25,764 bases of DNA from an uncultured Alphaproteobacteria bacterium (GCA_937919435.1 CALFRR010000262.1:1-25764); one strand, 5' to 3'; shown: positions 13,213 to 20,639, numbered from the stretch's first letter. Translations and numbers: made by a program. The notes: a model not told the origin generated them from the letters alone.

Positions 13213-13710
13213 TCACTTCCCCTTGGAAGCAGTGCCTCTCAGTATGCCCAATTCGGGAACGTTGGTGAAAGTGTTCTTGCCGTCCTGGTTGACCGGTGCC
13301 CCACACAGGAACTGCGACACGCGTTTCGAAGAGAGAAAGCCGGGGGTTTGACCGCCGCCGAGGTCGTAGTGCAGCGTATGACCGCCGATCACCCCGGTAC
13401 TGTCGTCGTAGGTTGGAATGCGGGTCGGTCGATCCGGAACGCGAAGCGCGAGGTGAAGGCCCGTCGTCCATCCTCGTGCCAGCCGGTGCGGCGCAAATTC
13501 GATGCCCGTTTCCGCCCGGACCTCGACGAGTTCGGACCAATAGTAGTCATCGCCGAGCGGGCGGCACGCCTTGCGGAACGAAGCGATTGCTCGCAGAACT
13601 TCGTCTCGGGAAAAGCCGCTCCCCTCGATCAAGAGAGGAGGTTCGGCGCTCAGAACCGGCGTGCTCGAGGCTCCCAAGAGCACCAGAAAGGCCAAGGCCA
13701 ACTTACGCAT
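13213..13710 (-). CDS. Exported protein, cargo gene at the inner right end
   Basis: A 165-residue protein of unknown family. The signal peptide is MRKLALAFLVLLGASSTPVLSA, cleaved before EPP. The mature protein has two cysteines (in RKACRPLGDD and QFLCGAP) that could pair, and a Gly-rich middle (GGHTLHYDLGGGQTPG). GAGGGA 6 nt upstream supports the ATG at 13710; upstream in-frame ATGs lack this. It is convergent with the tape measure gene, 24 bp away, and has its own transcription direction. This placement is typical of a lysogenic conversion (moron) gene at the end of a Mu-like genome. Confidence 0.65.
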   Translation of the reverse strand: MRKLALAFLVLLGASSTPVLSAEPPLLIEGSGFSRDEVLRAIASFRKACRPLGDDYYWSELVEVRAETGIEFAPHRLARGWTTGLHLALRVPDRPTRIPTYDDSTGVIGGHTLHYDLGGGQTPGFLSSKRVSQFLCGAPVNQDGKNTFTNVPELGILRGTASKGK

Positions 13711-13800
13711 CGGCGTCCCTCGGATTGACCGGGACAGGATACGGATGCTCATGTCGTGTGTCGAGCGAATGCGCTACCCTCTGCTGCGCCCAAGCGCCGT

Positions 13801-13866
13801 TCCGGAATGGGCGACCTTGCTGCCATCCGATCTTGCGCGCTCGGCCATTCGATTTTGCGCGCTACA
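13801..13866 (-). repeat. Right-end transposase-binding sites of inner element
   Basis: Read on the minus strand, R1 (13866-13845) starts TGTAGCGCGCAAAATCG. R2 (13844-13823) follows directly and carries GCGCGCAAGATCGGATGG. R1 and R2 match at 17 of 22 positions with an exact 22-bp period. A weaker third unit (13822-13801, CAGCAAGGTCG) may be R3. Mu also has R1 and R2 abutting at 22 bp. Confidence 0.75.
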
Positions 13867-13871
13867 GGCGG
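13867..13871. repeat. Target-site duplication GGCGG, right copy
   Basis: Follows directly after the TACA terminus and equals 4458-4462. Confidence 0.85.
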
Positions 13872-14014
13872 AATTAAACCGGATTTCGCCGAACTAAGCC
13901 GAATAGACGGCGGAAAACGGGTGTTTTCGACGAAGGCACGGCGAGCGCTTCGAAAACGCGTCATTTGGCACCAACCCAGCACCAGCAAACCGATCGCGCA
14001 ATTGAAAATGGCAC
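13872..14014 (+). mobile_element. Displaced continuation of the outer prophage left end
   Basis: After joining to 4433-4462, this sequence aligns with the inner left end: CCGG and GGCGGAAAA recur, and GGCGGAAAA ends at bp 76 in both. Further CGAAAAC motifs at 13925-13930 (inverted) and 13951-13957 may be more binding sites. No gene is seen here. Confidence 0.65.
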
Positions 14015-14431
14015 TCACCGAAGAGCCGTAGGTTGGTATCCCGCGCGCTCGCACATGATGAGGTATGCCTGTGACTTCGTAGACCCGTCCGAGGCAATGC
14101 CGGTCAGATAGGCGCTTTCGACCTCGCCGTTTTTGAAACCAACGAGAGAAAGATACGGAGATCTGCCGACGAAGCCGCCAAACGAGTTCCGCGCATTGAT
14201 TGCACCGCAGTATGTGACGGCCCCATTCGGGTCTATCGGCGGCAGAATCCATGCCCACGAAAATGATGCCGACGCCGGATCCTTCAAATCGGCTGCAAGA
14301 TATCCGGAAATCACCTTCTTCTCGCGCTCTGTCAACTCACGCGCAGGCCCCCTCGGCTCGAGAGGTGGCGGCTGAGGCGTAGTAACGCAACCCGCAAGCA
14401 AAACGGCCATCAAGACAACAAAATACCGCAT
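14015..14431 (-). CDS. Lipoprotein, probable lysogenic conversion gene
   Basis: A 138-residue protein with the lipobox LLAGC (Cys15) after a short hydrophobic signal, so it should be lipidated and sit in the envelope. The mature part contains LKDPASASFSW and TYCGAINARNSFGGFVG, a motif pair that recurs in small alphaproteobacterial lipoproteins of unknown role. GGGGAG upstream supports the ATG at 14431. As the leftmost outer prophage gene, next to the repressor operon, it is a candidate superinfection-exclusion or host-modifying gene; this is inference from position only. Confidence 0.7.
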   Translation of the reverse strand: MRYFVVLMAVLLAGCVTTPQPPPLEPRGPARELTEREKKVISGYLAADLKDPASASFSWAWILPPIDPNGAVTYCGAINARNSFGGFVGRSPYLSLVGFKNGEVESAYLTGIASDGSTKSQAYLIMCERAGYQPTALR

Positions 14432-14476
14432 ATTCTCCCCAGTTCTGTAATTTATGCACCATGAAGCCTATAGACA

Positions 14477-15121
14477 TCAGTTAGTCCACCTCATGACATG
14501 TCGATATATTTGTTCAATCTGCGTGGCGTCTAGTTCAGTCAGGGATTCGGCGCCAAACTCACTCGCCATATAGGCTTTCCTCCTGGCGGTGCCGTCGGAG
14601 AACTCGTGGCAGCGGGCCTGGATGGCCTTGATGCGCTGTTTGATGAAGTCCTCGCCGAGCTTCTTCGGGGCCGACTTCGCGCTCATGACCCGCGCCCGAC
14701 TGGTCGTCAGATACTTGCGGGCCTCGTCGAACCGATCAGCTGGAAGTTCATGGTAGGAATTGATCCTGAAGTGAGTCTTGAACGCCTTCCAGACCGCAGC
14801 AAAGCTTCTCGGGCTCCTGAGAATCTTCTTCTCTGTCTCCACGATACCTTCAACCAGCTCCTTGAGTATGAAGCGCTGTTCGGCGTCGATGACGCCGTCG
14901 CCAGTCTTGACGACGACGCGGGTCTTCGGCGCCGATGGAAAGTTCATGATGTTGTTCGTGACCGTGTTGCCGTCTCCGACGACGTTTCCAACACCAGATA
15001 TGATTACTTCTTTCGGCTTTGGCTTGCGCGGCAAGCGCTTTTTGACCGCATCGAATGGGGTCGTTTCTTCAAGAAGCTTTCTTATCTCAGACTTTCTATC
15101 GGTATCACCGTCGCTTCCCAT
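14477..15121 (-). CDS. ORF6C-like phage regulatory protein
   Basis: A 214-residue protein. Residues ~39-60 carry a Gly/Asn repeat (ISGVGNVVGDGNTVTNN), often seen in phage repressor-associated proteins. Residues ~80-145 resemble the ORF6C domain, with WKAFKTHFRINSYHELPADR and FDEARKYL. A helical tail follows. ORF6C domains occur in phage antirepressor and regulatory proteins. GGGGGA 5 nt before the ATG at 15121 sets the start, 17 bp after the repressor gene, so the two form one leftward lysogeny operon. Its likely role is to modulate the repressor. Confidence 0.65.
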   Translation of the reverse strand: MGSDGDTDRKSEIRKLLEETTPFDAVKKRLPRKPKPKEVIISGVGNVVGDGNTVTNNIMNFPSAPKTRVVVKTGDGVIDAEQRFILKELVEGIVETEKKILRSPRSFAAVWKAFKTHFRINSYHELPADRFDEARKYLTTSRARVMSAKSAPKKLGEDFIKQRIKAIQARCHEFSDGTARRKAYMASEFGAESLTELDATQIEQIYRHVMRWTN

Positions 15122-15138
15122 TGTTTCCCCCGGAATTT

Positions 15139-15627
15139 CTAGGCGACCAATCTCAACAGGCGACCGACGACACGCGTAGCGATGCCGTCGGTGGGTTCCT
15201 GCGCACGTGCGGCTTCCTCCATGCAAAACGCGTAGGCCTCGGCGATGAACCGGCCGCGCCGGCGTGGGTCCATGCGGCGATCGTGGCGGACCAACCACTC
15301 CTCGAGCATCGTTTCGATCTCGGCGATCAGGTCGACGTCGATCTCGTCGCGCTTCGCGCGTGGATCGCCGTCGCTGGGCGGAATCGGGTGCTTCACAGCA
15401 GGAAACGGGCCGGACGCCCCGTACTGGCCCGTTAGGAGCCACCCAACGTCACAACCCAGTAAGGCGAGCTTCTGCAGGTGCTCTGTTTTGGGCTCTGAGA
15501 CGCCAGTCTCATGATTGCGAATTGTTCCCGCAGGGATGCCGGACTGATCTGCCAGCGCATCCCTGCTCAGGCCGATTGATTCGCGCCACATCCGAAGGCG
15601 AGTTCCGGCTTCTGACGGCTCAGTCAT
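15139..15627 (-). CDS. XRE-family repressor of the outer prophage
   Basis: A 162-residue protein. Residues ~8-62 form the helix-turn-helix (TRLRMWRESIGLSRDALADQ, SGIPAGTIRNHETGVSEPK, LALLGCDVGWLLTGQ). The C-terminal part is helical and charged, with no S24 peptidase motif, so induction by RecA-driven self-cleavage is not expected. It is divergent from ner across a 155-167 bp operator region, the position of the repressor in transposable phages. Confidence 0.8.
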   Translation of the reverse strand: MTEPSEAGTRLRMWRESIGLSRDALADQSGIPAGTIRNHETGVSEPKTEHLQKLALLGCDVGWLLTGQYGASGPFPAVKHPIPPSDGDPRAKRDEIDVDLIAEIETMLEEWLVRHDRRMDPRRRGRFIAEAYAFCMEEAARAQEPTDGIATRVVGRLLRLVA

Positions 15628-15712
15628 GGGGAAGACCGCCCAAAAGAGGGTCCGCAGAGTTCGGTTCCATCATTGGAAATTCCGATTATGCGCCAACCGA
15701 CTATCCATATCT

Positions 15713-15787
15713 GTGATGTCGAACGCCCGCCCCTCAAGATGGAACGCCCAAATATGGGTTGACATCACATTTTTGGGTTGCCATGGT
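15713..15787. promoter_or_regulatory. Early promoter and operator region, repressor/ner
   Basis: An early promoter for ner is suggested by TTGACA (15759-15764), 17 bp, CATGGT (15782-15787); the -10 is poor. Inverted copies TGTGATGTC (15713-15721) and GACATCACA (15761-15769) flank a core with GAACGCCC repeated (15721-15728 and 15742-15749) and GGGTTG repeated (15756-15761 and 15775-15780). Several repressor and Ner sites probably overlap the promoter. Confidence 0.6.
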
Positions 15788-15794
15788 CCACATC

Positions 15795-16127
15795 ATGTCC
15801 AAAAACACTCCAAGCCTCGACATCCCCAAGAGACCCACGGAGCGCAAGCAGTGGATCCTCTTCCAGCTGAAGCTCAAGGGCTCGAACTTTCGAGCCCTCG
15901 GGCGCGAACTCGGTTGCTCCCACCAGGCCGTCGCCTGGGCGGCGGCGGGCAACGCGTCGATGGAGATCGAAGCGGCGATCGCCGCCAAGATCGGCATCCG
16001 CCACGTCGACCTGTTCTGCGAGCACTTCGACGACCAGGGGGAGCGCATTCCCCTTGCACGTCCAAGGCAACGCAAGGGTAAGCCGCAGACGGAAAATGGC
16101 AACGTCTATTCGCGCGAGGTGGCCTGA
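15795..16127 (+). CDS. Ner-like DNA-binding protein
   Basis: A 110-residue protein of the Nlp/Ner family. After KRPTERKQWILFQLKLKG come the helix-turn-helix SNFRALGRELGCSHQAVAWA and EAAIAAKIGIRHVDLF. In Mu, Ner switches off early and repressor transcription during lytic growth. The start is uncertain. ATG 15795 would give an almost leaderless message from the proposed promoter, ATG 15783 adds four residues, and neither has a clear ribosome site. The C-terminal 30 residues are a basic tail absent from the small Mu Ner. Confidence 0.82.
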   Translation: MSKNTPSLDIPKRPTERKQWILFQLKLKGSNFRALGRELGCSHQAVAWAAAGNASMEIEAAIAAKIGIRHVDLFCEHFDDQGERIPLARPRQRKGKPQTENGNVYSREVA

Positions 16128-16128
16128 C

Positions 16129-16545
16129 ATGGTCGCCGCACCGGACATGACGGCCAGCGAACGGCGCGACCGCGAGGCCCTCTGGGATCTCCGGAGGCCG
16201 AAGAAGATCGGCTCGAACGGCAGTGTCGATCAGTGGATCGCGCGCCTCCCGCGCACCGAGTTCGTCGTGCCGATGCTCGAGGCGACCTTCCCCGCGGACG
16301 TCGCGGAATGGACGGCCGATCCCGATCTGCATCTCCGGCACACGACCTTCATCTGGGCCTGGACCGAAGAGGCGCGCCTCGTCGCATCGCGGATCGCACT
16401 GTCGATCGCCGAGACCGGCTTCGCATGGATCTGCCGCTCGGAGATTCCCGGCCTCGCCATTCAGTTGGGCCGGGCTCACCGGCTCTCCATCATCGGCGGA
16501 GGGCGCGTCTCCCCGTTGATCCACGGTCGATCGGAGGACGAATGA
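16129..16545 (+). CDS. Early hypothetical protein
   Basis: A 138-residue protein not recognised. It is soluble and mixed alpha/beta, with several Trp residues (VDQWIARLP, AEWTADPD, FIWAWTEEA) and a helical middle. It starts 1 bp after the ner stop, with GAGG 9 nt upstream, and overlaps the next gene by 4 bp, so it is co-translated with ner. Confidence 0.65.
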   Translation: MVAAPDMTASERRDREALWDLRRPKKIGSNGSVDQWIARLPRTEFVVPMLEATFPADVAEWTADPDLHLRHTTFIWAWTEEARLVASRIALSIAETGFAWICRSEIPGLAIQLGRAHRLSIIGGGRVSPLIHGRSEDE

Positions 16546-16760
16546 TGCCCTCCGTTCGTCACCGACTTTCCGCGCCGCATCCCCTCAACGGGGGCGAACC
16601 GCCCCGAGCGGCGCGCACTGCGGGGGAGGCGGTCCGCCCCGTCTCCCCCGCCATCACCATCGTCGCCGACGTGTCGCGCGCCGCCCTGGAGGTTGCCGTG
16701 CTCGTCTCGTTCATCGCCGCGGTCCTGGTCTGGGCCGAGGTGTTCCTCAGGAGGCAGTGA
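16542..16760 (+). CDS. Small single-span membrane protein
   Basis: 72 residues. The first 45 are Pro/Arg-rich. Residues ~48-67 (AALEVAVLVSFIAAVLVWAE) form one transmembrane segment followed by FLRRQ. It starts in an ATGA overlap with the previous gene. Function unknown. Confidence 0.6.
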   Translation: MMPSVRHRLSAPHPLNGGEPPRAARTAGEAVRPVSPAITIVADVSRAALEVAVLVSFIAAVLVWAEVFLRRQ

Positions 16761-16969
16761 TGACGATGAAGTCTGTTCACTCCATCCGTCTGGCGATCGG
16801 CCGCGTGCTGTGGTGGTTCGTCGGCCCCGCTCACAACGAAGCCGATCGCATCACCTACGAGAACAGCGTGATCGGGCGCTTCCACCGCCGGCAGCGTGAA
16901 GAACTCAAAGCGGAATCGGAGCGTCGTCGTCGAGCTTCTTCTGCAGCGACGGCACCCCAAGAATCGTGA
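16760..16969 (+). CDS. Small basic early protein
   Basis: 69 residues. An amphipathic N-terminus (IRLAIGRVLWWFVGPA) is followed by a strongly charged helix (RRQREELKAESERRRR). GGAGG 6 nt upstream favours ATG 16760 over the GTG one codon earlier. Its 3' end overlaps the convergent gene at 16905-17186 by 65 bp. Function unknown. Confidence 0.6.
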   Translation: MTMKSVHSIRLAIGRVLWWFVGPAHNEADRITYENSVIGRFHRRQREELKAESERRRRASSAATAPQES

Positions 16970-17186
16970 ACGCCTGAGCGCGGAAGTCACGAGCCAACTC
17001 ATCGAGTTCTTCGTCGTTTCCCTCCCCGAAGAGACGCCTGATCTCCGGATCAATCGTCTCGGAGATCTTCTCGATGATCCCCGGTTCGACGGTTTCGAGG
17101 CCACGTAGAGCGACTTTCAGGATGTGTGAAATCGCCATCACCTGCGTGTCCAGCAGCACGATCCGTGGATGTGAGGCCTCCAGCAT
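16905..17186 (-). CDS. Small leftward gene inside the early operon
   Basis: A 93-residue acidic helical protein, not recognised: VALRGLETVEPGIIEKISET, then EIRRLFGEGNDEELDELARD. GGAGG 7 nt upstream of the ATG at 17186 makes it a credible gene. It is the only gene in 15795-25764 that opposes the early operon. It overlaps the end of the gene at 16760-16969, so expression of one should interfere with the other. Residues before 17186 in the same frame look non-coding. The stretch 17187-17341 has no gene. Confidence 0.6.
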   Translation of the reverse strand: MLEASHPRIVLLDTQVMAISHILKVALRGLETVEPGIIEKISETIDPEIRRLFGEGNDEELDELARDFRAQAFTILGVPSLQKKLDDDAPIPL

Positions 17187-17341
17187 TTCCGTCCCTCCGA
17201 CTCGGTTGGTTGCACATCCAGTCTGAGGACACGCGTCACCTGCGTCGAGTGGTGAGAAGGCGGGGGCTGACCCGCATGTTTCCTCCCAGACTTCCCCGGG
17301 CGGGCGACCGCCCAGGGCCTTTCCCAGAGGTCGATCAGTCC

Positions 17342-17782
17342 ATGCCATCCCGCGACGATCCTCGTCAGACGCACTTCCTCGACGCCTTCGAGGCAGCCGA
17401 ACAGCCGGAACAGCCGGCAGACGGCAGCCTCGCGATGGCGGCGGAGGTGTGCGCGGCGCTCGGCCGGGCGATCAAGGACTGTCCGTCGTCGCGATCGGAG
17501 ATCGCCGCCCGGATGAGCGACCTCGTCGGCGAGCCGATCTCGGAGCACATGCTCAACAAATGGACGAGCCGGTCGAGCGACAACTGGCGCTTCCCGTTCG
17601 AGTTCGCCGCCGCCTTCGAGGTGGCGACGGGATCGCAGGCTCTGCAGCTCCTGCTGGCGCGCCGGCGGGGCACGCTGATCATGACCCCGAAGGACGGCCG
17701 CGACGCCGAGATCGGCCGCGCCCAGCGCGAGCTGAAAGAGGCTCAGAAGCGCCTGCAGGCCCTGATCGGAGGTGCGCGATGA
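17342..17782 (+). CDS. CII-like early regulator
   Basis: A 146-residue protein. Residues ~25-105 resemble phage CII/CP76-type regulators: MAAEVCAALGRAIKDCPSSR, then EIAARMSDLVGEPISEHMLN, then WRFPFEFAAAFEVATGSQAL. A C-terminal coiled coil (GRAQRELKEAQKRLQALIG) could form multimers. The family match is by pattern only. The ribosome site is weak (GAGG 11 nt upstream). It overlaps the transposase start by 4 bp. Confidence 0.6.
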   Translation: MPSRDDPRQTHFLDAFEAAEQPEQPADGSLAMAAEVCAALGRAIKDCPSSRSEIAARMSDLVGEPISEHMLNKWTSRSSDNWRFPFEFAAAFEVATGSQALQLLLARRRGTLIMTPKDGRDAEIGRAQRELKEAQKRLQALIGGAR

Positions 17783-19887
17783 GCACCTTCACGATCAAAC
17801 AGATCGCCGAAGCGCTCGGAGTAACCGAGCGAGGCTCAACAAAGCGTGCGAAACGTGAGGGATGGGCCTATTCGGAGGTCTCCGTTCTCGGCGGCCGCCA
17901 GCGCCTCTATTCTCCGATCGACCTCCCCTCCGACGTCCGCGACGCGCTCGTCGCCCATGCCCTGCGTCGTCGTCCGGAACCCTCGACCGGCCTCGTCGTC
18001 GCCGAGCCTGCACCGGTTCCGACCGTTCCGACCGAACATCCGGTCCAGGTGCTGTCGGACCTGAAGAGCTGGCAGCGCGCGATCATGACGGCCCGGCTGA
18101 TCCTGGTCCGCGAGGTCGATCGTCTGTCGCGCCTCGGCGGCAAGATGCGGGCGATCGCCTCGATCGTCGACGGCGGCAATGCCGGAACGCTGGCGGCGGA
18201 CCTTCAGAAGGCCGTCGCCAGCGCCAACGCCAAACAGGGCCGCCGCGCCCCGCTGTCGGTCACCAGCCTGCGCCGCTGGGTCGACGACTTCCATGCGGCC
18301 GGAGACGATCCGGCTGCGCTCGCACCGGCGCCGAGCCCGCGCGAGCAGCGTGTTCCGCCCGAATGGCTGGCGGATTTCCTGGACTTCTACGCGTTGCCGT
18401 CGAAACCGTCGGTCGCCCGAGCCGCCGCCGAGGTGGCCAAGCGCCGGCCCCACGTCGCGCTGCCGCCGATCCGTACCATCCAGTGGACGGTGGCGAAGAT
18501 GCCGGCGATCGAGCGGGCGAGGGGTCGCCTCGGGCCACGCGCGCTTCGCCAACTGAAGGCCTTCGTCCGCCGCGACGTCTCCGATCTCTGGCCGACCGCG
18601 GTCTATGTCACCGACGGCCACACCCACCACGCGATGGTCGCCCACCCGCTGACCGGCAAGCCGTTCCGACCGGAGATCACCCACACGATCGACGTGGTCA
18701 CGAGGCGGGACGTCGGCTGGTCGACATGGCTCGCCGAGAACACGTGGGGGACGGTGGATGCTCTACGCCACGCCTTCACCACCTCCGGCATCCCGGACAT
18801 CTGGTACGTCGACAACGGAACCGGGTTCAACAACGCCGTCTTCGACGACCATCTGATGGGCCTCCTGTCCAGGTTCGACGTCGAGAAGCACACCGGTCTG
18901 CCCTATCGGTCGCAGGCGCGCGGCGTGATCGAGCGCCATCACCAGAACTGGATCGAGGCGGCCCGGCTGTTGCCGTCCTATGTCGGCGTCGACATGGATT
19001 CCGAGGCCCGCAAGCGCATCGACAAGCGCATCGCCTCGGACATCGAAGAGCGCGGATCGAGCCCGCTTCTCCAATCGTGGTCGGAGTTCATCGACTGGAT
19101 GGGCAACGAGGTCGCCGCCTACAACGACCGGCCCCACTCGTCTCTCAGGAAGATCATCGATCCAGAGACCGGCAAGCTCCGCCACCAGTCACCGAACGAG
19201 GCATGGCAATCGTGGATCGACCAGGGGTGGAGCCCCGATGTCGTCGATGCAGGCGATGCCGACTTCCGTCCGCAGGAACGGCGCCGGGTCAACCGCGCCG
19301 AGATCCAGCTCTTCACCAACCGGTACTTCGCCGTCGAGCTGGAAGAGTTCCACGACCGCGATGTTCTGGTCGCCTACGACATTCACGACGCCTCCAAGGT
19401 CTGGGTATCGACCCTCGACCAGCGCCTCATCTGCGTCGCCGGCTATCAGGGCAATTCGGTTTCCTATTTCCCGCGCTCGGTCGCCGAGCAGGCTCACGAG
19501 AAGCGCGTCGAAAACCGCCTGAAGCGGGTCGAGCGCAAGCGCATCGCCGTCGCCGAAGAAGGCCGCGCGCCGACCCTGACGCTCGCGGCGTCTCGATCGG
19601 AACCGATCGCGCCGGCTGCGGAGGCGACCCACGTCGTGTTGGAGGTGGTCGCCGACAACCCGCCGGCAGCCACCGGGCCGGAGAAGCGGCCCAACTTCAT
19701 CGACGACGTCGACATGGCGAAATGGCTCCTCGCCCACCCCGCCGAGATCACCACCCACGACGCCCGACATCTGTTGGAGCGTCTCCGCTCCACAACCTTC
19801 CGGCTGCGGCTCGAGGCGGATCACGTCGATCCGACGGCCCTCGCAACGCAGCTGAAGCCCCTCGCTTCGCAGGAGAGCAGATCGTGA
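17779..19887 (+). CDS. Mu-type transposase (MuA)
   Basis: A 702-residue DDE recombinase that cuts and joins the phage ends to target DNA. The N-terminal winged helix (1-60: FTIKQIAEALGVTERGSTKR, YSPIDLP) is followed by an end-binding region. The catalytic core has D279 (VYVTDGHTHH), D345 (IWYVDNGTGF) and E385 (RGVIERHHQN), the expected DDE triad. A beta-barrel follows (about 520-600, with NRYFAVELEEFHDRDVLVAY), then a C-terminal tail that should contact MuB. GGAGG 7 nt upstream of ATG 17779. All catalytic residues are present, so it could be active on its own ends or in trans on the inner element. Confidence 0.95.
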   Translation: MSTFTIKQIAEALGVTERGSTKRAKREGWAYSEVSVLGGRQRLYSPIDLPSDVRDALVAHALRRRPEPSTGLVVAEPAPVPTVPTEHPVQVLSDLKSWQRAIMTARLILVREVDRLSRLGGKMRAIASIVDGGNAGTLAADLQKAVASANAKQGRRAPLSVTSLRRWVDDFHAAGDDPAALAPAPSPREQRVPPEWLADFLDFYALPSKPSVARAAAEVAKRRPHVALPPIRTIQWTVAKMPAIERARGRLGPRALRQLKAFVRRDVSDLWPTAVYVTDGHTHHAMVAHPLTGKPFRPEITHTIDVVTRRDVGWSTWLAENTWGTVDALRHAFTTSGIPDIWYVDNGTGFNNAVFDDHLMGLLSRFDVEKHTGLPYRSQARGVIERHHQNWIEAARLLPSYVGVDMDSEARKRIDKRIASDIEERGSSPLLQSWSEFIDWMGNEVAAYNDRPHSSLRKIIDPETGKLRHQSPNEAWQSWIDQGWSPDVVDAGDADFRPQERRRVNRAEIQLFTNRYFAVELEEFHDRDVLVAYDIHDASKVWVSTLDQRLICVAGYQGNSVSYFPRSVAEQAHEKRVENRLKRVERKRIAVAEEGRAPTLTLAASRSEPIAPAAEATHVVLEVVADNPPAATGPEKRPNFIDDVDMAKWLLAHPAEITTHDARHLLERLRSTTFRLRLEADHVDPTALATQLKPLASQESRS

Positions 19888-20639
19888 AGAACACCTTCGT
19901 CATCACCACGAACGTCCGCGAGTTTCTCGCCGGATACGAGCGCGTCGAGAAGCGCGCCGCCGTCGAGAAGTGCTTCATGACGGTGGAAGGCGAGCCCGGT
20001 CGAGGCAAGACTTCGGCGGCCGAATGGTTCGCCGCCCAGAACGACCTCCCGTTCATCCGCGCCAAGCGTGAATGGGTGTCGCGCTGGCTGCTCGAAGACC
20101 TTCTCGACTGCCTCGCCGCCGAGCCCGATCGCACCTTCAAGGAGATGTACCGGCAGATCGTGCGGGTGCTCGCCGACCGCGCCGCTTCGGCGCGAGCCGC
20201 AGGCAACCCCTACGCCGTGATCATCGACGAGGCCGACCACATCATCCGCTCGGAGAAGATGATGGAGACGATCCGCGACATCACGGACGCCGTCGAGGTC
20301 CCGTTCATCCTGGTCGGGATGGGGCGCATCACGAAGGGTCTCACCCGCTACAAGCAGATCTCGTCCCGTGTCTCCGCCGAAGTTCCGTTCAGGGCGCTGA
20401 CCCCGGAGGACACGCGCCAGATCATCGTCGGGCGCGCCGAGGTCGGAGTCGAAGACGACCTCTGCCTCTACCTGCACAAGGCGTCGAACGGCTACGCCCG
20501 GGAAGTGCTCGAGGGGATCGGTGCGATCGAGCGCGTCGGTAGGCGCCTCGGACGGGCCGTCGCCCTCTCCGACATGGACGGCCAGTCCCTCATCACCGAC
20601 CGCTCCACCGGCAAGACCTTGATCGTGAGGGCTTCGTGA
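19884..20639 (+). CDS. Mu-type target DNA activator ATPase (MuB)
   Basis: A 251-residue AAA+ ATPase. Walker A GEPGRGKT (36-43), Walker B VIIDEAD (112-118), sensor-like FILVGMG (141-147), and arginine-rich SRVSAEVPF. MuB binds target DNA as an ATP-dependent filament, delivers it to MuA and gives target immunity. The GTG start at 19884 overlaps the transposase stop by 4 bp, so the two proteins are translationally coupled. Confidence 0.93.
   Translation: MKNTFVITTNVREFLAGYERVEKRAAVEKCFMTVEGEPGRGKTSAAEWFAAQNDLPFIRAKREWVSRWLLEDLLDCLAAEPDRTFKEMYRQIVRVLADRAASARAAGNPYAVIIDEADHIIRSEKMMETIRDITDAVEVPFILVGMGRITKGLTRYKQISSRVSAEVPFRALTPEDTRQIIVGRAEVGVEDDLCLYLHKASNGYAREVLEGIGAIERVGRRLGRAVALSDMDGQSLITDRSTGKTLIVRAS

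Larger units (their letters stand above)
4463..13866 (+). mobile_element. Inner Mu-like element, 9.4 kb, no transposase (possible satellite)
   Basis: The element has inverted termini TGTAACCCGCAA (left) and, read on the minus strand, TGTAGCGCGCAA (right), with a GGCGG duplication outside both. The first 22 bp of the two ends match at 16 positions. It contains regulators, capsid, protease/scaffold, tail chaperone and tape measure genes, and one exported cargo gene. No DDE transposase, MuB, portal, terminase, sheath, tube or baseplate gene is present. All the genes that can be identified are full length. It may be a deletion derivative of a Mu-like phage or a non-autonomous satellite moved by a MuA supplied in trans. 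Confidence 0.85.

Noticed and set aside
4433..13866. A single element ending at 4433 and 13866
   Set aside because: The flanks would be TCTTC and GGCGG, which do not match. Starting at 4463 gives an exact 5-bp duplication.
14384..14395. ACCCGCAA-like match to the element ends at about 14389
   Set aside because: It encodes the lipobox region of the lipoprotein (AGCVTT) and has no neighbouring repeats, so it is a chance match.
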